64,000 nucleotides of DNA from contig JAILRO010000048.1 in the NCBI GenBank assembly GCA_024698145.1, positions 1-64,000 of the forward strand. The letters are read 5' to 3'. This DNA comes from Lachnospiraceae bacterium (GTDB taxonomy: Bacteria > Bacillota > Clostridia > Lachnospirales > Lachnospiraceae). Position numbers and translations under genes: made by a program. Position 1 is the first letter of the stretch. Every line of letters begins with the position of its first letter. The notes beneath the pieces are model-generated. The model had not been told where the DNA came from. It searched no databases and saw only the letters and a program-made list of their open reading frames with translations. Below are positions 25,930 through 35,607 of this stretch, piece after piece.

Positions 25930-27270
25930 GTGGTTATTGATTATACTTCGGAATACAAGGAAAAACTTCGCACACCGGAAGAAGCTGTGAAGGTCGTGAA
26001 GGATGGGGACTGGATAGATTATACCAGTTGTTTGGGAAAACCTGTACTTCTTGATAAAGCATTGGCAGCCAGAAGAGATGAGCTTAATGATGTGAAGATC
26101 AGAGGCAATCTTTTGTCCGGTCCGATTGCAGTCGCAGAGTGTGACGAGAGCAAGGAACATTTTGTGTACCATAGCTGGCATTGTTCTACTTATGAGAGAA
26201 GACTATGTGACAGAGGACTTTGTTATTATATTCCTATGGTTTTCTATAATAATGCAGCTTATTATGAGTTCTTTCTTAACGTAAATGTTGTAATGGTCAG
26301 TGTTACCCCTATGGATGAGCATGGGTATTTTAATTTCTCGGTAAATACCGGTGTTGCGGCGCCTATTGCGAGAATGGCGGATATTGTTATTGTAGAGGTT
26401 AACGAGAATCTACCCAAAGTGCACGGTGGATATGATGAGTGTATTCACATATCCGAGGTTGATTATATAGTTGAAGGAGTGCATGAAGCGTTACCGGATA
26501 CGCCTGCTGCAGAGCCGACGGAAACGGATAGAAAGATTGCAGGACTGATACTTCCGTATATTGTTGATGGGGCTACATTACAGCTGGGAATTGGAAGTAC
26601 ACCCAATGCGGTTGGTGAGATATTGGCAGAATCAGATCTTAAAGATCTTGCTATGCACACGGAGCTTTGTACAGATGCATATCTTAAGCTGTATATGTCC
26701 GGAAAACTTACCAATAAAAAGAAACGAATTAACCGTGGTAAAGGTGTTTTCGGATGTGCGGTAGGTTCTGCAAAACTGTATGAATGGTTAAATGATAACC
26801 CGGGTGTGCAGGCATTTCCACTTGAGTACGTTAACAGACCCAGTGTTATTTCGCAGATTGATAATATGGTATCGATTAACAGTTGTGTTGCTGTTGATTT
26901 ATACGGCCAGGTTGCAGCGGAAAGTTCCGGTGTAAGACAGATAAGCGGAACGGGAGGACAGCTTGATTTTCTTATCGGTGCATCAGCCTCTCATGGTGGA
27001 AAAGCATTTATATGTATGAGTTCTATCTTTGTGGACAAAGACGGAGTGACACACTCAAGAATAATGCCACAGTTTGACGGTGATATTATAACTTCCCCAA
27101 GAAGTCAGGTGTATTTTATAGCGACAGAATATGGAGTAATCAACTTAGAGGGACGCTCAACATGGGAAAGAGCTGAGGCGTTGGTTACAATTGCGCATCC
27201 GGCATTTCGTGACTATTTGATTAAAGAGGCGGAGAAACGTAAGATCTGGCGCAGAAGCAACCGAAGATAA
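25930..27270 (+). CDS. Acyl-CoA:acetate CoA-transferase (butyryl-CoA/4-hydroxybutyrate type)
   Basis: 446 aa from GTG 25930, placed 9 bp after AAGGAGG and 4 bp after the regulator's stop. The fold follows the acetyl-CoA hydrolase/transferase family: HGYFNFSVNTGVAAP, LQLGIGSTPNAVG, Glu245 in MHTELCTDAY (the position of the thioester-forming Glu) and SGVRQISGTGGQLDFLIGAS. Such enzymes move CoA from butyryl-CoA or a similar acyl-CoA to acetate at the end of fermentation. Exact substrate cannot be settled by eye between butyryl-, 4-hydroxybutyryl- and propionyl-CoA. Unusual place: behind an exporter/two-component operon. Confidence 0.85.
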   Translation: MVIDYTSEYKEKLRTPEEAVKVVKDGDWIDYTSCLGKPVLLDKALAARRDELNDVKIRGNLLSGPIAVAECDESKEHFVYHSWHCSTYERRLCDRGLCYYIPMVFYNNAAYYEFFLNVNVVMVSVTPMDEHGYFNFSVNTGVAAPIARMADIVIVEVNENLPKVHGGYDECIHISEVDYIVEGVHEALPDTPAAEPTETDRKIAGLILPYIVDGATLQLGIGSTPNAVGEILAESDLKDLAMHTELCTDAYLKLYMSGKLTNKKKRINRGKGVFGCAVGSAKLYEWLNDNPGVQAFPLEYVNRPSVISQIDNMVSINSCVAVDLYGQVAAESSGVRQISGTGGQLDFLIGASASHGGKAFICMSSIFVDKDGVTHSRIMPQFDGDIITSPRSQVYFIATEYGVINLEGRSTWERAEALVTIAHPAFRDYLIKEAEKRKIWRRSNRR

Positions 27271-27285
27271 TTAAATATAGTAATG

Positions 27286-27323
27286 TAAAAAACAGCCCGC
27301 GTATAAATCAATACACGGGCTGT
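27286..27323 (-). terminator. Terminator of argG
   Basis: Inverted repeat ACAGCCCGCGTAT / ATACACGGGCTGT (27292-27323) with a 6-base loop and one mismatch. Read on the minus strand it is followed by six T (27291-27286), so it ends argG transcription. It may also slow plus-strand transcripts from the CoA-transferase gene, though no T-run follows in that direction. Confidence 0.82.
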
Positions 27324-27343
27324 CATTGTGTTTAAACATTTTT

Positions 27344-28555
27344 TTACTGTCTCTTGCTGTCGAGCATTGCACGAACCTTTGTTGAAAGACCGAAGAGATT
27401 GATGAATCCTTCTGCATCCTTATGATCGTAAAGATCACCGGTTGTGAAACTAGCAAGTGACTCTGAATAAAGTGAATATGGAGAAGTTGTTCCTGCTTTG
27501 ATAATGTTACCCTTGTAAAGCTTTAATTTAACTTCACCTGTAACACGCTCCTGTGTTGATTCAACGAATGCCTGTAAAGCTTCGCGAAGAGGAGACCACC
27601 ATTTTCCTTCGTATACAACGTCTGCAAACTTGTCGCCGATACCCTTCTTGTATGCAAGAGTTTCACGGTCAAGTATTAATTCCTCTAACTGATTGTGAGC
27701 TGCCATAAGGATTGTTCCACCCGGAGTTTCATATACACCACGTGATTTCATTCCTACAACACGGTTCTCAACGATATCTACGATTCCGATACCATGCTTA
27801 CCACCGAGGCGGTTAAGTTCACGGATAATATCTGAAACCTTCATGTTCTTACCATTAACTGATGTAGGAACACCCTTCTCAAATGTAATTGTTACATATT
27901 CAGGTTCATCCGGAGCCTTTTCAGGATATGTTCCGAGAACAAGAAGATGATCATAGTTAGGTTCATTTGCAGGATCCTCAAGCTCGAGTCCCTCATGGCT
28001 TATATGCCATAAGTTACGGTCACGGCTGTAAGATGAATCAGCAGAGAATGGAAGATTGATTCCATGCTGCTTGCAATATTCAATCTCGTCTTCACGAGAA
28101 CTCATTGTCCATGAATCCTGTCTCCATGCAGCAATAATCTTAAGTTCAGGACCGAATGCCTTGATTGCAAGTTCGAAACGAACCTGATCGTTACCCTTAC
28201 CTGTTGCACCATGGCAGATTGCGGTAGCACCCTCTTTGTGTGCGATATCAACAAGAATCTTACCGATAAGAGGTCTTGCCATAGAAGTACCTAATAAATA
28301 TTCATTTTCATAAACTGCACCGGCTTTGACAGTTGGAACGATATAGTCATCACAGAACTCATCAACTACATCTAATATATAGCATTTTGAAGCGCCACTT
28401 GACTTAGCTCTTTCCTCAAGTCCGTCTAACTCGCTTTCCTGACCTACATCGATACATACACAGATTACTTCGTAATCGTAGTTCTCTTTGAGCCAAGGGA
28501 TAATTGCTGTTGTGTCAAGTCCGCCTGAATAGGCTAATATAACTTTCTCTTTCAT
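27344..28555 (-). CDS. argG: Argininosuccinate synthase
   Basis: 403 aa, the normal length. Cytoplasmic enzyme joining citrulline and aspartate with ATP to form argininosuccinate, the penultimate step of arginine synthesis. The ATP PP-loop AYSGGLDTT lies at residues 8-16; the family blocks [23 protein letters not shown] and [17 protein letters not shown] follow. AAGGAGGAA sits upstream of ATG 28555. It is transcribed away from argC-argB; no argH was seen next to it, so the last step must be encoded elsewhere. Confidence 0.97.
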   Translation of the reverse strand: MKEKVILAYSGGLDTTAIIPWLKENYDYEVICVCIDVGQESELDGLEERAKSSGASKCYILDVVDEFCDDYIVPTVKAGAVYENEYLLGTSMARPLIGKILVDIAHKEGATAICHGATGKGNDQVRFELAIKAFGPELKIIAAWRQDSWTMSSREDEIEYCKQHGINLPFSADSSYSRDRNLWHISHEGLELEDPANEPNYDHLLVLGTYPEKAPDEPEYVTITFEKGVPTSVNGKNMKVSDIIRELNRLGGKHGIGIVDIVENRVVGMKSRGVYETPGGTILMAAHNQLEELILDRETLAYKKGIGDKFADVVYEGKWWSPLREALQAFVESTQERVTGEVKLKLYKGNIIKAGTTSPYSLYSESLASFTTGDLYDHKDAEGFINLFGLSTKVRAMLDSKRQ

Positions 28556-28624
28556 TATAGAAGTTCCTCCTTCATATTATATAAAGTATGGGTCCGAACG
28601 CATCTTGCGTCGTCACTAATCCAT

Positions 28625-28653
28625 AATATACAACGAATGTGATTATTATGCAA
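28625..28653 (-). promoter_or_regulatory. Candidate argG promoter
   Basis: On the minus strand TTGCAT (28653-28648), a 17-bp spacer and TATATT (28630-28625). The predicted leader of about 60 nt contains a small hairpin ACGCA-aga-TGCGT (28598-28610). No T-box or riboswitch was recognised in it. Confidence 0.5.
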
Positions 28654-28670
28654 TACCTAATTGCATAAAA

Positions 28671-28689
28671 AATGAATATTATTTTCATT
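28671..28689. promoter_or_regulatory. ARG-box-like palindrome between argG and argC
   Basis: AATGAA-TATTATT-TTCATT, perfect 6-bp arms. ArgR/AhrC sites are AT-rich imperfect palindromes with TGAAT...ATTCA arms, so this is a fair candidate operator placed just upstream of the argG promoter. Binding is inferred. Confidence 0.45.
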
Positions 28690-28748
28690 GTAAATGCTGA
28701 CAAAATCGGAAAGGTGTAGAAAATTCGTGAAAAATGTTCTTGCATAAT

Positions 28749-28765
28749 ATACATAAAAAATGTAT
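28749..28765. promoter_or_regulatory. Second ARG-box-like palindrome
   Basis: ATACAT-AAAAA-ATGTAT, perfect 6-bp arms around an A-tract, 84 bp from the first palindrome centre-to-start. It lies upstream of the argC promoter. Together the pair could let an arginine repressor hexamer close the 305-bp divergent region (28556-28860), which holds no gene. Confidence 0.4.
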
Positions 28766-28791
28766 AATTATAAATCGCATCGAAAACAATA

Positions 28792-28820
28792 TGTACATAA
28801 CAAGGAAATAGTGTTATAAT
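28792..28820 (+). promoter_or_regulatory. Candidate argC promoter
   Basis: TATAAT (28815-28820) is a perfect -10 box; 17 bp upstream TGTACA (28792-28797) is a poor -35 box. Start of transcription would be about 35 bp before the argC ATG. Confidence 0.5.
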
Positions 28821-28860
28821 CCTTGTTTGGATTGTTATAAGTAAGAATGAGGTGACAATT

Positions 28861-29901
28861 ATGATTAAAGTAGGAATTATCGGTTCGACAGGATATGCCG
28901 GACAGGAATTGGTAAGACTTCTTTTGGGACACAAGGAAGCTGAGATTGTATGGTATGGTTCAAGAAGCTATATCGACAAGAAATATTCGGAAGTGTTTGC
29001 AAACATGTTCGAAATTGTTGATGACAAATGTCTGGATGACAATATGGACGAGCTTGCAAGTAAGGCAGATGTAATATTTACGGCTACTCCGCAGGGACTT
29101 TGTGCTTCCCTTGTTAATGAAGAAATATTATCTAAGGTTAAAATTATTGATTTATCTGCTGATTTCAGAATAAAAGACGTATCTGTTTACGAGAAATGGT
29201 ACGGTATAGAACATAAGTCGCCTGAATATATTAAAGAAGCGGTGTATGGTCTTTGTGAGATTAACAGAGAAGATATTAAGGGCAAACGCCTTGTCGCAAA
29301 TCCGGGATGTTACACAACGTGTTCAATCCTTTCACTTTATCCGCTTGTTAAGGAAGGAATTATTGATCCTAACAGCATCATTGTAGATGCAAAGTCAGGA
29401 ACATCCGGTGCCGGAAGGGGAGCAAAGGTTCCGAATCTTTTCTGCGAAGTTAATGAAAGTATTAAGGCTTATGGCGTTACAACTCATCGTCATACACCTG
29501 AGATAGAAGAGCAGTTAGGATATGCGTGTGGAGAACAGATAATGATCAACTTTACACCACACCTTGTCCCGATGAACAGAGGAATACTTGTTACGGCTTA
29601 CGGCAATCTTAAAAAGGATTATACTTATGAAGAGATTAAGGCTGTGTATGACAAGTATTATAAGAATGAGCGTTTCATAAGAGTGCTTGAAAAGGATGTA
29701 TGCCCGGAGACAAGATGGGTAGAAGGCAGTAACTATGTAGATGTTAATTTTAAGATTGATGAGAGAACGAAGAGAGTCGTTGTTATGGGTGCGCTTGATA
29801 ACCTTGTTAAGGGTGCGGCAGGACAGGCAGTTCAGAACATGAACCTTATATTCGGACTTCCGGAAAGCATGGGATTAGAGCAACCACCTATGTTCCCATA
29901 A
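28861..29901 (+). CDS. argC: N-acetyl-gamma-glutamyl-phosphate reductase
   Basis: 346 aa. NADPH-dependent reduction of N-acetylglutamyl phosphate, third step of arginine synthesis, cytoplasmic. Nucleotide-binding [17 protein letters not shown] at the start; catalytic Cys in [22 protein letters not shown] and the C-terminal [14 protein letters not shown] are typical. ATG 28861 has GAGGTG 6 bp upstream; a GTG 9 bp earlier is inside that site and rejected. Followed 43 bp later by argB. No argJ or argD in the same cluster. Confidence 0.97.
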   Translation: MIKVGIIGSTGYAGQELVRLLLGHKEAEIVWYGSRSYIDKKYSEVFANMFEIVDDKCLDDNMDELASKADVIFTATPQGLCASLVNEEILSKVKIIDLSADFRIKDVSVYEKWYGIEHKSPEYIKEAVYGLCEINREDIKGKRLVANPGCYTTCSILSLYPLVKEGIIDPNSIIVDAKSGTSGAGRGAKVPNLFCEVNESIKAYGVTTHRHTPEIEEQLGYACGEQIMINFTPHLVPMNRGILVTAYGNLKKDYTYEEIKAVYDKYYKNERFIRVLEKDVCPETRWVEGSNYVDVNFKIDERTKRVVVMGALDNLVKGAAGQAVQNMNLIFGLPESMGLEQPPMFP

Positions 29902-29944
29902 TCATCTTATTGAAAATGTATATTACAATATCAGGAGGAAATCT

Positions 29945-30838
29945 ATGATGACCAACAGCGAAATAAATATGGATCAGCTTCTTATTAAGGCACAGACACT
30001 TATAGAGGCGCTTCCTTACATTCAGAAATTCAACGGAAAGAAAATAGTTGTTAAGTACGGCGGTAGCGCTATGCTTGATGAGAATTTGAAGTACAATGTA
30101 ATCAAGGACGTTGCACTTCTTAAACTGATCGGATTGAACCCGATTATCGTTCATGGTGGCGGTAAGGAGATTAGTAAATGGGTAGAAATGATTGGCAAGG
30201 AGCCGGAGTTTGTTAACGGACTTCGTGTTACTGACAGCGAGACCATGGAGATTGCTGAAATGGTTCTTTCAAAAGTCAACAAAGGTCTTGTGCAGATGAT
30301 GCAGAAACTCGGTGTAAATGCTGTCGGTATAAGCGGTAAAGATGCCGGACTTATGACTGTTAAGAAACGTTTTCCGGGTGGAAAAGATATCGGATATGTT
30401 GGAGAAGTATGTGGCGTTGACGGCACAATTCTTGACACTTTGTTAGAGAAGAACTTTATTCCTGTTATTGCACCAATTGGTTCATCTGAAGATTTTGAAA
30501 GCTATAACATCAATGCCGATGATGCAGCTTGTGCAGTTGCTAAGGCGTTAAATGCTGAAAAACTTGTTTTCCTTACAGATATCGAAGGCGTATTTATGGA
30601 TCCTAATGATAAGAGTACATTGATATCTGAAATGAACGTTGCAGAAGCAAAAGAGTTCATTGATAAAGGAATCGTTGGTGGAGGAATGCTTCCAAAACTT
30701 TCTAATTGTATTGATGCAATTGAGAACGGTGTTTCACGTGTTCATATCCTGGACGGACGTGTTGAACATTGTCTGTTACTTGAGTTCTTTACTGAAAAGG
30801 GTATTGGAACAGCAATTCTTAAAGAGCCGTTGTTCTAG
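29945..30838 (+). CDS. argB: Acetylglutamate kinase
   Basis: 297 aa amino-acid kinase. Phosphorylates N-acetylglutamate with ATP, the second step of arginine synthesis and the usual point of feedback control. Family blocks: [63 protein letters not shown] and [14 protein letters not shown]. The N-terminal extra helix (residues 1-25), found in arginine-sensitive hexameric forms, is present, so arginine inhibition is likely. GGAGG precedes ATG 29945. Confidence 0.97.
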   Translation: MMTNSEINMDQLLIKAQTLIEALPYIQKFNGKKIVVKYGGSAMLDENLKYNVIKDVALLKLIGLNPIIVHGGGKEISKWVEMIGKEPEFVNGLRVTDSETMEIAEMVLSKVNKGLVQMMQKLGVNAVGISGKDAGLMTVKKRFPGGKDIGYVGEVCGVDGTILDTLLEKNFIPVIAPIGSSEDFESYNINADDAACAVAKALNAEKLVFLTDIEGVFMDPNDKSTLISEMNVAEAKEFIDKGIVGGGMLPKLSNCIDAIENGVSRVHILDGRVEHCLLLEFFTEKGIGTAILKEPLF

Positions 30839-30847
30839 GAGTTTTTT

Positions 30848-32179
30848 ATGAAGAAATATTTAGCATTTATTATTGCAACTGCGCTTGTTCTTTCGTGCGT
30901 CGGATGTGGAACAAAGAATTCTGTGGAGACAAAGAAAGGGCCGGTGACTTATGAGTCGGCTATGGAAAGTCTTAAGGATGAGGCCGAGGGCAAAGATGTT
31001 GTTTGTTGGTATACAGACGAAACCGACAAAGCATGGATAGAAGCTGCAGCGGCAGATTTTAACAAGAAATACGGTGTGAATGTTAAGACTGTTGCATATG
31101 ATGGGGTTCAGCTTTTTGAGGACATTAACAGTGCCAATCAAAAAGACGAAGGTCCTGACATGTACATTATGGGTAATGATCGCTTGGAATTTGCAAAGAC
31201 CGGTGGAGTCTTATCGGAAAATGATGTCCTTGATGAAAAGTTTTGGAATGAGAATTATCCGAAGACTTCTGTTGATGCATTGACCTACAAGGGTAAGCAT
31301 TACGGTTATCCGGTTTATTTTGATACATATTGTCTTGTGTATGATTCCAATCTCTTGGAGAATGCACCGGCGTCTATTGATGATATACTTACATTTCTTG
31401 ATGAATACGAAGATACCGGTTCCACAAAAGCTGTATTTCGTTGGGATGTTGCGGATCCATATATTAATACAATGTTTCTTGCTTCTTATGCCAATCTTTT
31501 TGGTGAGAATGGTGATGATATGACAACCTTTTCGATTAACAGTGAGAAGGAAATTGAAGCAATGAAATATTTTCAGTCGCTTAGTGAGTATTTGTGGATG
31601 GATAAAAATAATATATCCCACGATACGATTATTAACCGTATCAAAGAGGGTACACTTGTTATCGGAATGTGTAAGTCGGATATTCTTCCTGTTCTTTATG
31701 AGATGAAGAGTAATGCGGCAACAACAGAAGAAGCAGGAACCGAAGAAAACGATGAAACCGAGAACACAGAAGAAAGCACAAAAGAAGCAACCAACTATAC
31801 TGTGTCGTATGTGCCAAGTCTTACAAGTGAATTGTCTTCAACTTGTCTTTCAACTACCTATGGAGCATTTATCAATCCTTATGGTAAGCAGACGGCTGCG
31901 GCTAATATGTTTGCTTTGTACTTAAGTATTGAGAATCAGGCAAATCAGTTTGCCGGTAACGGTAAACTTCCGGTAGTCAATCAGAAGGATGGTTTTGATG
32001 ACATGCAGACAGTTTTGTATGCACAATATCAGAATTCTAAACCTGTTCCAAAAGTTATGCTTACAGGCAATTACATGCTTGAAAGTGCCATGACCTTCGA
32101 TAATATATGGAAGGGTGCAGATGCAGCGGAGGAATTAAATAAACTTCAGCAGAGTATGCAGGAAATGATTGGCAAATAA
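30848..32179 (+). CDS. Extracellular solute-binding lipoprotein (ABC type, orphan)
   Basis: 443 aa. Signal peptide with a double Cys end (LSCVGC; Cys17 or Cys20 lipidated). The mature part is a family 1 solute-binding fold: VCWYTDETDKAWIEAAAADF, GPDMYIMGNDRLEF, YKGKHYGYPVYFDTYCLVYD. About residues 290-318 are a strongly acidic Glu/Thr insert between the two lobes, unusual for the family. No permease or ATPase genes follow. It begins 9 bp after argB and is probably cotranscribed with the arginine genes; the ligand is unknown (family members usually bind sugars). Confidence 0.85.
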   Translation: MKKYLAFIIATALVLSCVGCGTKNSVETKKGPVTYESAMESLKDEAEGKDVVCWYTDETDKAWIEAAAADFNKKYGVNVKTVAYDGVQLFEDINSANQKDEGPDMYIMGNDRLEFAKTGGVLSENDVLDEKFWNENYPKTSVDALTYKGKHYGYPVYFDTYCLVYDSNLLENAPASIDDILTFLDEYEDTGSTKAVFRWDVADPYINTMFLASYANLFGENGDDMTTFSINSEKEIEAMKYFQSLSEYLWMDKNNISHDTIINRIKEGTLVIGMCKSDILPVLYEMKSNAATTEEAGTEENDETENTEESTKEATNYTVSYVPSLTSELSSTCLSTTYGAFINPYGKQTAAANMFALYLSIENQANQFAGNGKLPVVNQKDGFDDMQTVLYAQYQNSKPVPKVMLTGNYMLESAMTFDNIWKGADAAEELNKLQQSMQEMIGK

Positions 32180-32244
32180 TATTTGAATAATTAATGGTAT
32201 AAGCCTCATATAATACATTTGATTATTAAAAAGGAGAATGTGTT

Positions 32245-32685
32245 ATGTGGGGCTTTTTGATTGCAATGATATCAGGATTACTCATGAGCGTGCAGGGTGT
32301 GTTTAACACCGGGGTTACCAAGCAAAGCGGGACGTGGCTTGCTAATTGTTTTGTTCAATTAACAGGATTTTTGGTGTGCGTGGGACTTTATCTTTTTCTT
32401 GAGATGGGGAAAGTGCCGGTAAAGTCATTATTTGACGTGGATAAAAAATATATGTTGCTTGGTGGTGTGATAGGTGCGTTTATTACGTTTACGGTTGTCT
32501 ATAGTATGACAACATTAGGACCGGCAAAAGCGGTGCTTGCGATAGTTATATCACAGGTTTTGGCGGCATATTTAATTGAATTGCTTGGACTTTTCGGTGT
32601 CGATAAAGTGCCTTTTTCTTGGGTGAAAATGTTAGGTCTTGCTATGGCGGTTATCGGTCTTTGTATCTTTAAGTGGGAAATATAG
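32245..32685 (+). CDS. YdcZ-like (DUF606) DMT superfamily membrane protein
   Basis: 146 aa with four to five hydrophobic helices; start MWGFLIAMISGLLMSVQGVFNTG and SGTWLANCFVQLTGF are characteristic of the short DUF606/YdcZ proteins, which pair to form a transporter in the membrane. AAAAGGAG precedes ATG 32245. Single gene with its own weak terminator. Substrate unknown. Confidence 0.85.
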   Translation: MWGFLIAMISGLLMSVQGVFNTGVTKQSGTWLANCFVQLTGFLVCVGLYLFLEMGKVPVKSLFDVDKKYMLLGGVIGAFITFTVVYSMTTLGPAKAVLAIVISQVLAAYLIELLGLFGVDKVPFSWVKMLGLAMAVIGLCIFKWEI

Positions 32686-32710
32686 TAAAAATGACATATA
32701 AAACCTTGTT

Positions 32711-32738
32711 TTCTTAAAGAATTTTTAAGAATTTTTTA
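32711..32738 (+). terminator. AT-rich terminator after the YdcZ-like gene
   Basis: TTCTTAAA-gaatt-TTTAAGAA followed by six T. The stem is all A-T except for two G-C pairs, so it is weak. It lies 25 bp after the stop codon. Confidence 0.5.
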
Positions 32739-32850
32739 TTCGAAAAAGAGGTTGTTTTTTCTTGTTTTTTTCGGTATTATGAGAGTGTTCTATATTTTAT
32801 CAATTCACATCTTTCTCCTATTATGAGAATACATATTAGGAGGAATACTT

Positions 32851-33432
32851 ATGAAAAAGATATATTACTTTTTGATGCTTGTTTTGCAGAGCATTTTTCT
32901 TTTTGGATGCGTTGGTGATAAAGTGGTAATATCACAAGAGGATGAGGGCTGTAGCGAGGAAGTGAGTACTGAAGAAGGTTCATTTTCACAAACAGATGTT
33001 GCAACAAGCGAAGAGAAGATTTATGTGTATGTGTGTGGACATGTAAGGGAGCCGGGGGTGTATGTGCTTTCGGAAGATGAAAGAATATGCGATGCCCTTG
33101 ATAAGGCCGGTGGTGTGACAGATGATGCTAATCTGTGTGCTCTATCACAAGCGATGAAAGTCACAGACGGTCAGACAATATATGTTCCGGGAATTGATGA
33201 AGAGACGGTAGATGCTTTTGTTTCCAATGAAGAAGATGATGGTCTTGTCAATATTAATAAGGCTTCGGAAGAAGAACTTACATCACTTCCGGGGATAGGA
33301 AGTTCCAAAGCATCGGATATAATTAATTACAGAGAGGAACACGGTTTTTATAATTCCATCGAAGAACTTATGAATATACCGGGTATAAAGGAAGGTGTAT
33401 TTAATAAGATTAAGGATAAGATTAAGACGTGA
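32851..33432 (+). CDS. comEA: ComEA-like lipoprotein: SLBB + helix-hairpin-helix DNA-binding
   Basis: 193 aa. Lipoprotein signal (LFGC, Cys20), a Glu/Ser-rich spacer, an SLBB domain (about 54-112: IYVYVCGHVREPGVYVLSED ... QTIYVPG) and a C-terminal double helix-hairpin-helix (about 130-192: VNINKASEEELTSLPGIG ... LMNIPGIKEGVFNKIKDKI). This is the ComEA plan: DNA receptor at the outer face of the membrane that hands DNA to ComEC. ComEA proteins usually have a membrane anchor helix; a lipid anchor is a variant. comEC is 3 kb downstream, separated by three genes. Confidence 0.9.
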   Translation: MKKIYYFLMLVLQSIFLFGCVGDKVVISQEDEGCSEEVSTEEGSFSQTDVATSEEKIYVYVCGHVREPGVYVLSEDERICDALDKAGGVTDDANLCALSQAMKVTDGQTIYVPGIDEETVDAFVSNEEDDGLVNINKASEEELTSLPGIGSSKASDIINYREEHGFYNSIEELMNIPGIKEGVFNKIKDKIKT

Positions 33433-33480
33433 CTTCTCATTAGATATATTCATATCATATGATTATTCGGGAGAATTGTA

Positions 33481-34167
33481 ATGAAAAAGGTATTGGTTGT
33501 CGATGATGAAAAGTTAATTGTTAAAGGAATCAAGTTTTCACTTGAACAGGACGAGATGGAGGTAACTGCAGCATATGATGGCGAGCAGGCGTTAGAGCTT
33601 GCTAAGAATACAGAGTTTGATATCATTTTGCTTGATGTTATGCTTCCGGGATTGTCAGGCTTTGAAGTTTGTCAGGCGATACGTGAATTTTCCGATGTTC
33701 CGATAATCATGCTCACTGCAAAAGGTGAGGATATGGATAAGATTTTAGGTCTTGAATATGGCGCGGATGATTATATAACAAAGCCGTTTAATATCCTCGA
33801 GGTTAAGGCTCGAATCAAGGCTATTATTCGTAGAAACAGTAAGAGAAGCGCGGAGCCTTCAGAATCAAAGACATTGGTAGAAGGTGACTTGAAAATCGAC
33901 GTTGATAGCAGACGTGTGTATATTTCCGGAACGGAGATTAATCTTACGGCTAAGGAATTCAACATACTTACATTGCTTTTGTTCCATCCGAACAAAGTGT
34001 ATTCCAGAGATGACTTGTTAAAGACTGTCTGGGGTAGTGATGCACTTGGAGACGGACGTACTGTAGATGTTCATGTAAGACGTCTTCGTGAGAAGATTGA
34101 ATCCAACCCGGGAGATCCTAAGTATATTCAGACAAAGTGGGGAGTTGGTTATTATTTTAAGAAATAA
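33481..34167 (+). CDS. OmpR/PhoB family response regulator
   Basis: 228 aa. Receiver with VVDDEK and phosphoacceptor Asp52 (ILLDVMLPG), Lys in DYITKPF; winged-helix DNA-binding domain (about 130-227) with LTAKEFNILTLLLFHPNKVY and DVHVRRLREKIE ... WGVGYYF. Partner of the kinase that overlaps its end. Membrane and wall-stress type pairs (YycF/WalR-like style) look similar, but the target genes are unknown. Confidence 0.93.
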   Translation: MKKVLVVDDEKLIVKGIKFSLEQDEMEVTAAYDGEQALELAKNTEFDIILLDVMLPGLSGFEVCQAIREFSDVPIIMLTAKGEDMDKILGLEYGADDYITKPFNILEVKARIKAIIRRNSKRSAEPSESKTLVEGDLKIDVDSRRVYISGTEINLTAKEFNILTLLLFHPNKVYSRDDLLKTVWGSDALGDGRTVDVHVRRLREKIESNPGDPKYIQTKWGVGYYFKK

Positions 34168-35581
34168 CAAGATATCCAATCCCTTTAGAAGCTTGCGCTT
34201 CGTAATCTTTTGTTCTTTTTTGCTGCTGGTGCTTATTATAATGATTTCATTTAGTATGCTTGTGCAGCATTCTAACAGTGACAGAATGGCGAAACAGAAG
34301 TTGTTACTTGTGCAGAATCAATGTAACATTTTGGGTAACCAGATTCTTGTCAATCAGTTTACCATGGATAATTTAAAGGGTAATTTGAGTGTGCAGATCG
34401 ACCAGCTCGCAAATGTGTGGGAAGGTCGTATTCTTGTTGTTGACTCAAGTTATTGCATACTAAAGGACACGTATACCATAGATCAGAATGACTACATAAT
34501 CTATGATGAAGCGGTCAAAGTAATGCGTGGCGAAAAGGATAGGAATATCCGTATGGTCGATGATTATGCCGAAATTATCATTCCTATTGTTGATGCAGAG
34601 AAGGTTGTAAGTGGAATAATGATTGCAACGGTATCAATGGCGGATATTAAGAACAATAATGAGTTTATCCATAATCAGATTAATATCCTTATTATGCTTT
34701 TCGCGATGCTTGCTATATGTTGTGCGTATGTTTTAAGCCGAGTGGCTGTATCAGGTTCGGAGAAACTTAATAAGCAGATACAGAGTCTTAGTGAAGGACA
34801 TCTTGAGACACTCAAAAAAGAGAGTCGTTATAATGAGTATGCGGAGCTTACTGATTCGTTCAATGTCTTGCTTGATAAGATGCAAATGCTCGAGGATTCA
34901 AGACAGGAGTTCGTGTCGAATGTCTCACATGAGTTGAAGACGCCGATTACTTCTATGAAGGTATTAGCTGATTCGCTTCTTATGCAGGAAGAGGTTCCTA
35001 ATGAGATGTATCGTGAGTTTATGGGTGACATGGTGGATGAGATAGACAGAGAGAGTAAGATTATTAATGACTTATTAACTTTGGTTAAAATGGACAAGAA
35101 ATCATCAGCATTAAATATAGCTCCGGTTAATATTAATTCGCTTCTTGAATTGCTTTTAAAAAGAATCAAACCTATAGCAGCCAAGCGCAACATTGAAGTG
35201 ACTTTTGAAAGTTTTCGAGATGTTGTCGGAGAGATTGATGAGGTTAAGCTAACACTTGCATTTTCTAATCTCATCGAGAATGCTGTTAAGTATAATAATG
35301 ATGGTGGAAGTGTATATGTTTCGCTTAACTCCGATCACAAATTCTTTTATGTTAAGGTGCAGGATACCGGCGTAGGAATACCTGAGGATGCTCAGTCGCA
35401 GGTGTTTGAGCGTTTCTATAGAGTAGATAAGGCAAGAAGCAGAGATACCGGAGGTACGGGACTTGGACTTGCTATTACAAGGAACGCAATACTAATGCAT
35501 AAGGGTGCTATCAAGTTGTATTCAGAACCCGGCGAGGGAACAACGTTCACAGTAAGAATACCGCTTAAGTATGTTAATTAG
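34145..35581 (+). CDS. Sensor histidine kinase with extracytoplasmic and HAMP domains
   Basis: About 478 aa. Two membrane helices (about 18-38 and 181-200) enclose a 140-residue outside sensor domain of PAS-like type; then HAMP, HisKA with His262 in FVSNVSHELKTPITSMK and HATPase_c with ENAVKYNNDGGS, DTGVGIP and GGTGLGLAI. The start is unclear: no ATG is suitably placed; TTG 34145 inside the regulator gene is my choice, other non-ATG starts between 34088 and 34193 are possible. Overlap with the regulator points to translational coupling. Confidence 0.85.
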   Translation: MVIILRNNKISNPFRSLRFVIFCSFLLLVLIIMISFSMLVQHSNSDRMAKQKLLLVQNQCNILGNQILVNQFTMDNLKGNLSVQIDQLANVWEGRILVVDSSYCILKDTYTIDQNDYIIYDEAVKVMRGEKDRNIRMVDDYAEIIIPIVDAEKVVSGIMIATVSMADIKNNNEFIHNQINILIMLFAMLAICCAYVLSRVAVSGSEKLNKQIQSLSEGHLETLKKESRYNEYAELTDSFNVLLDKMQMLEDSRQEFVSNVSHELKTPITSMKVLADSLLMQEEVPNEMYREFMGDMVDEIDRESKIINDLLTLVKMDKKSSALNIAPVNINSLLELLLKRIKPIAAKRNIEVTFESFRDVVGEIDEVKLTLAFSNLIENAVKYNNDGGSVYVSLNSDHKFFYVKVQDTGVGIPEDAQSQVFERFYRVDKARSRDTGGTGLGLAITRNAILMHKGAIKLYSEPGEGTTFTVRIPLKYVN

Positions 35582-35607
35582 ATTTTTGAAGTGAGGATTG
35601 CGATAAT

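Noticed and set aside
28556-28660. T-box or other riboswitch before argG
   Set aside because: Leader of only about 60 nt with one small hairpin; no T-box sequence or known aptamer pattern.
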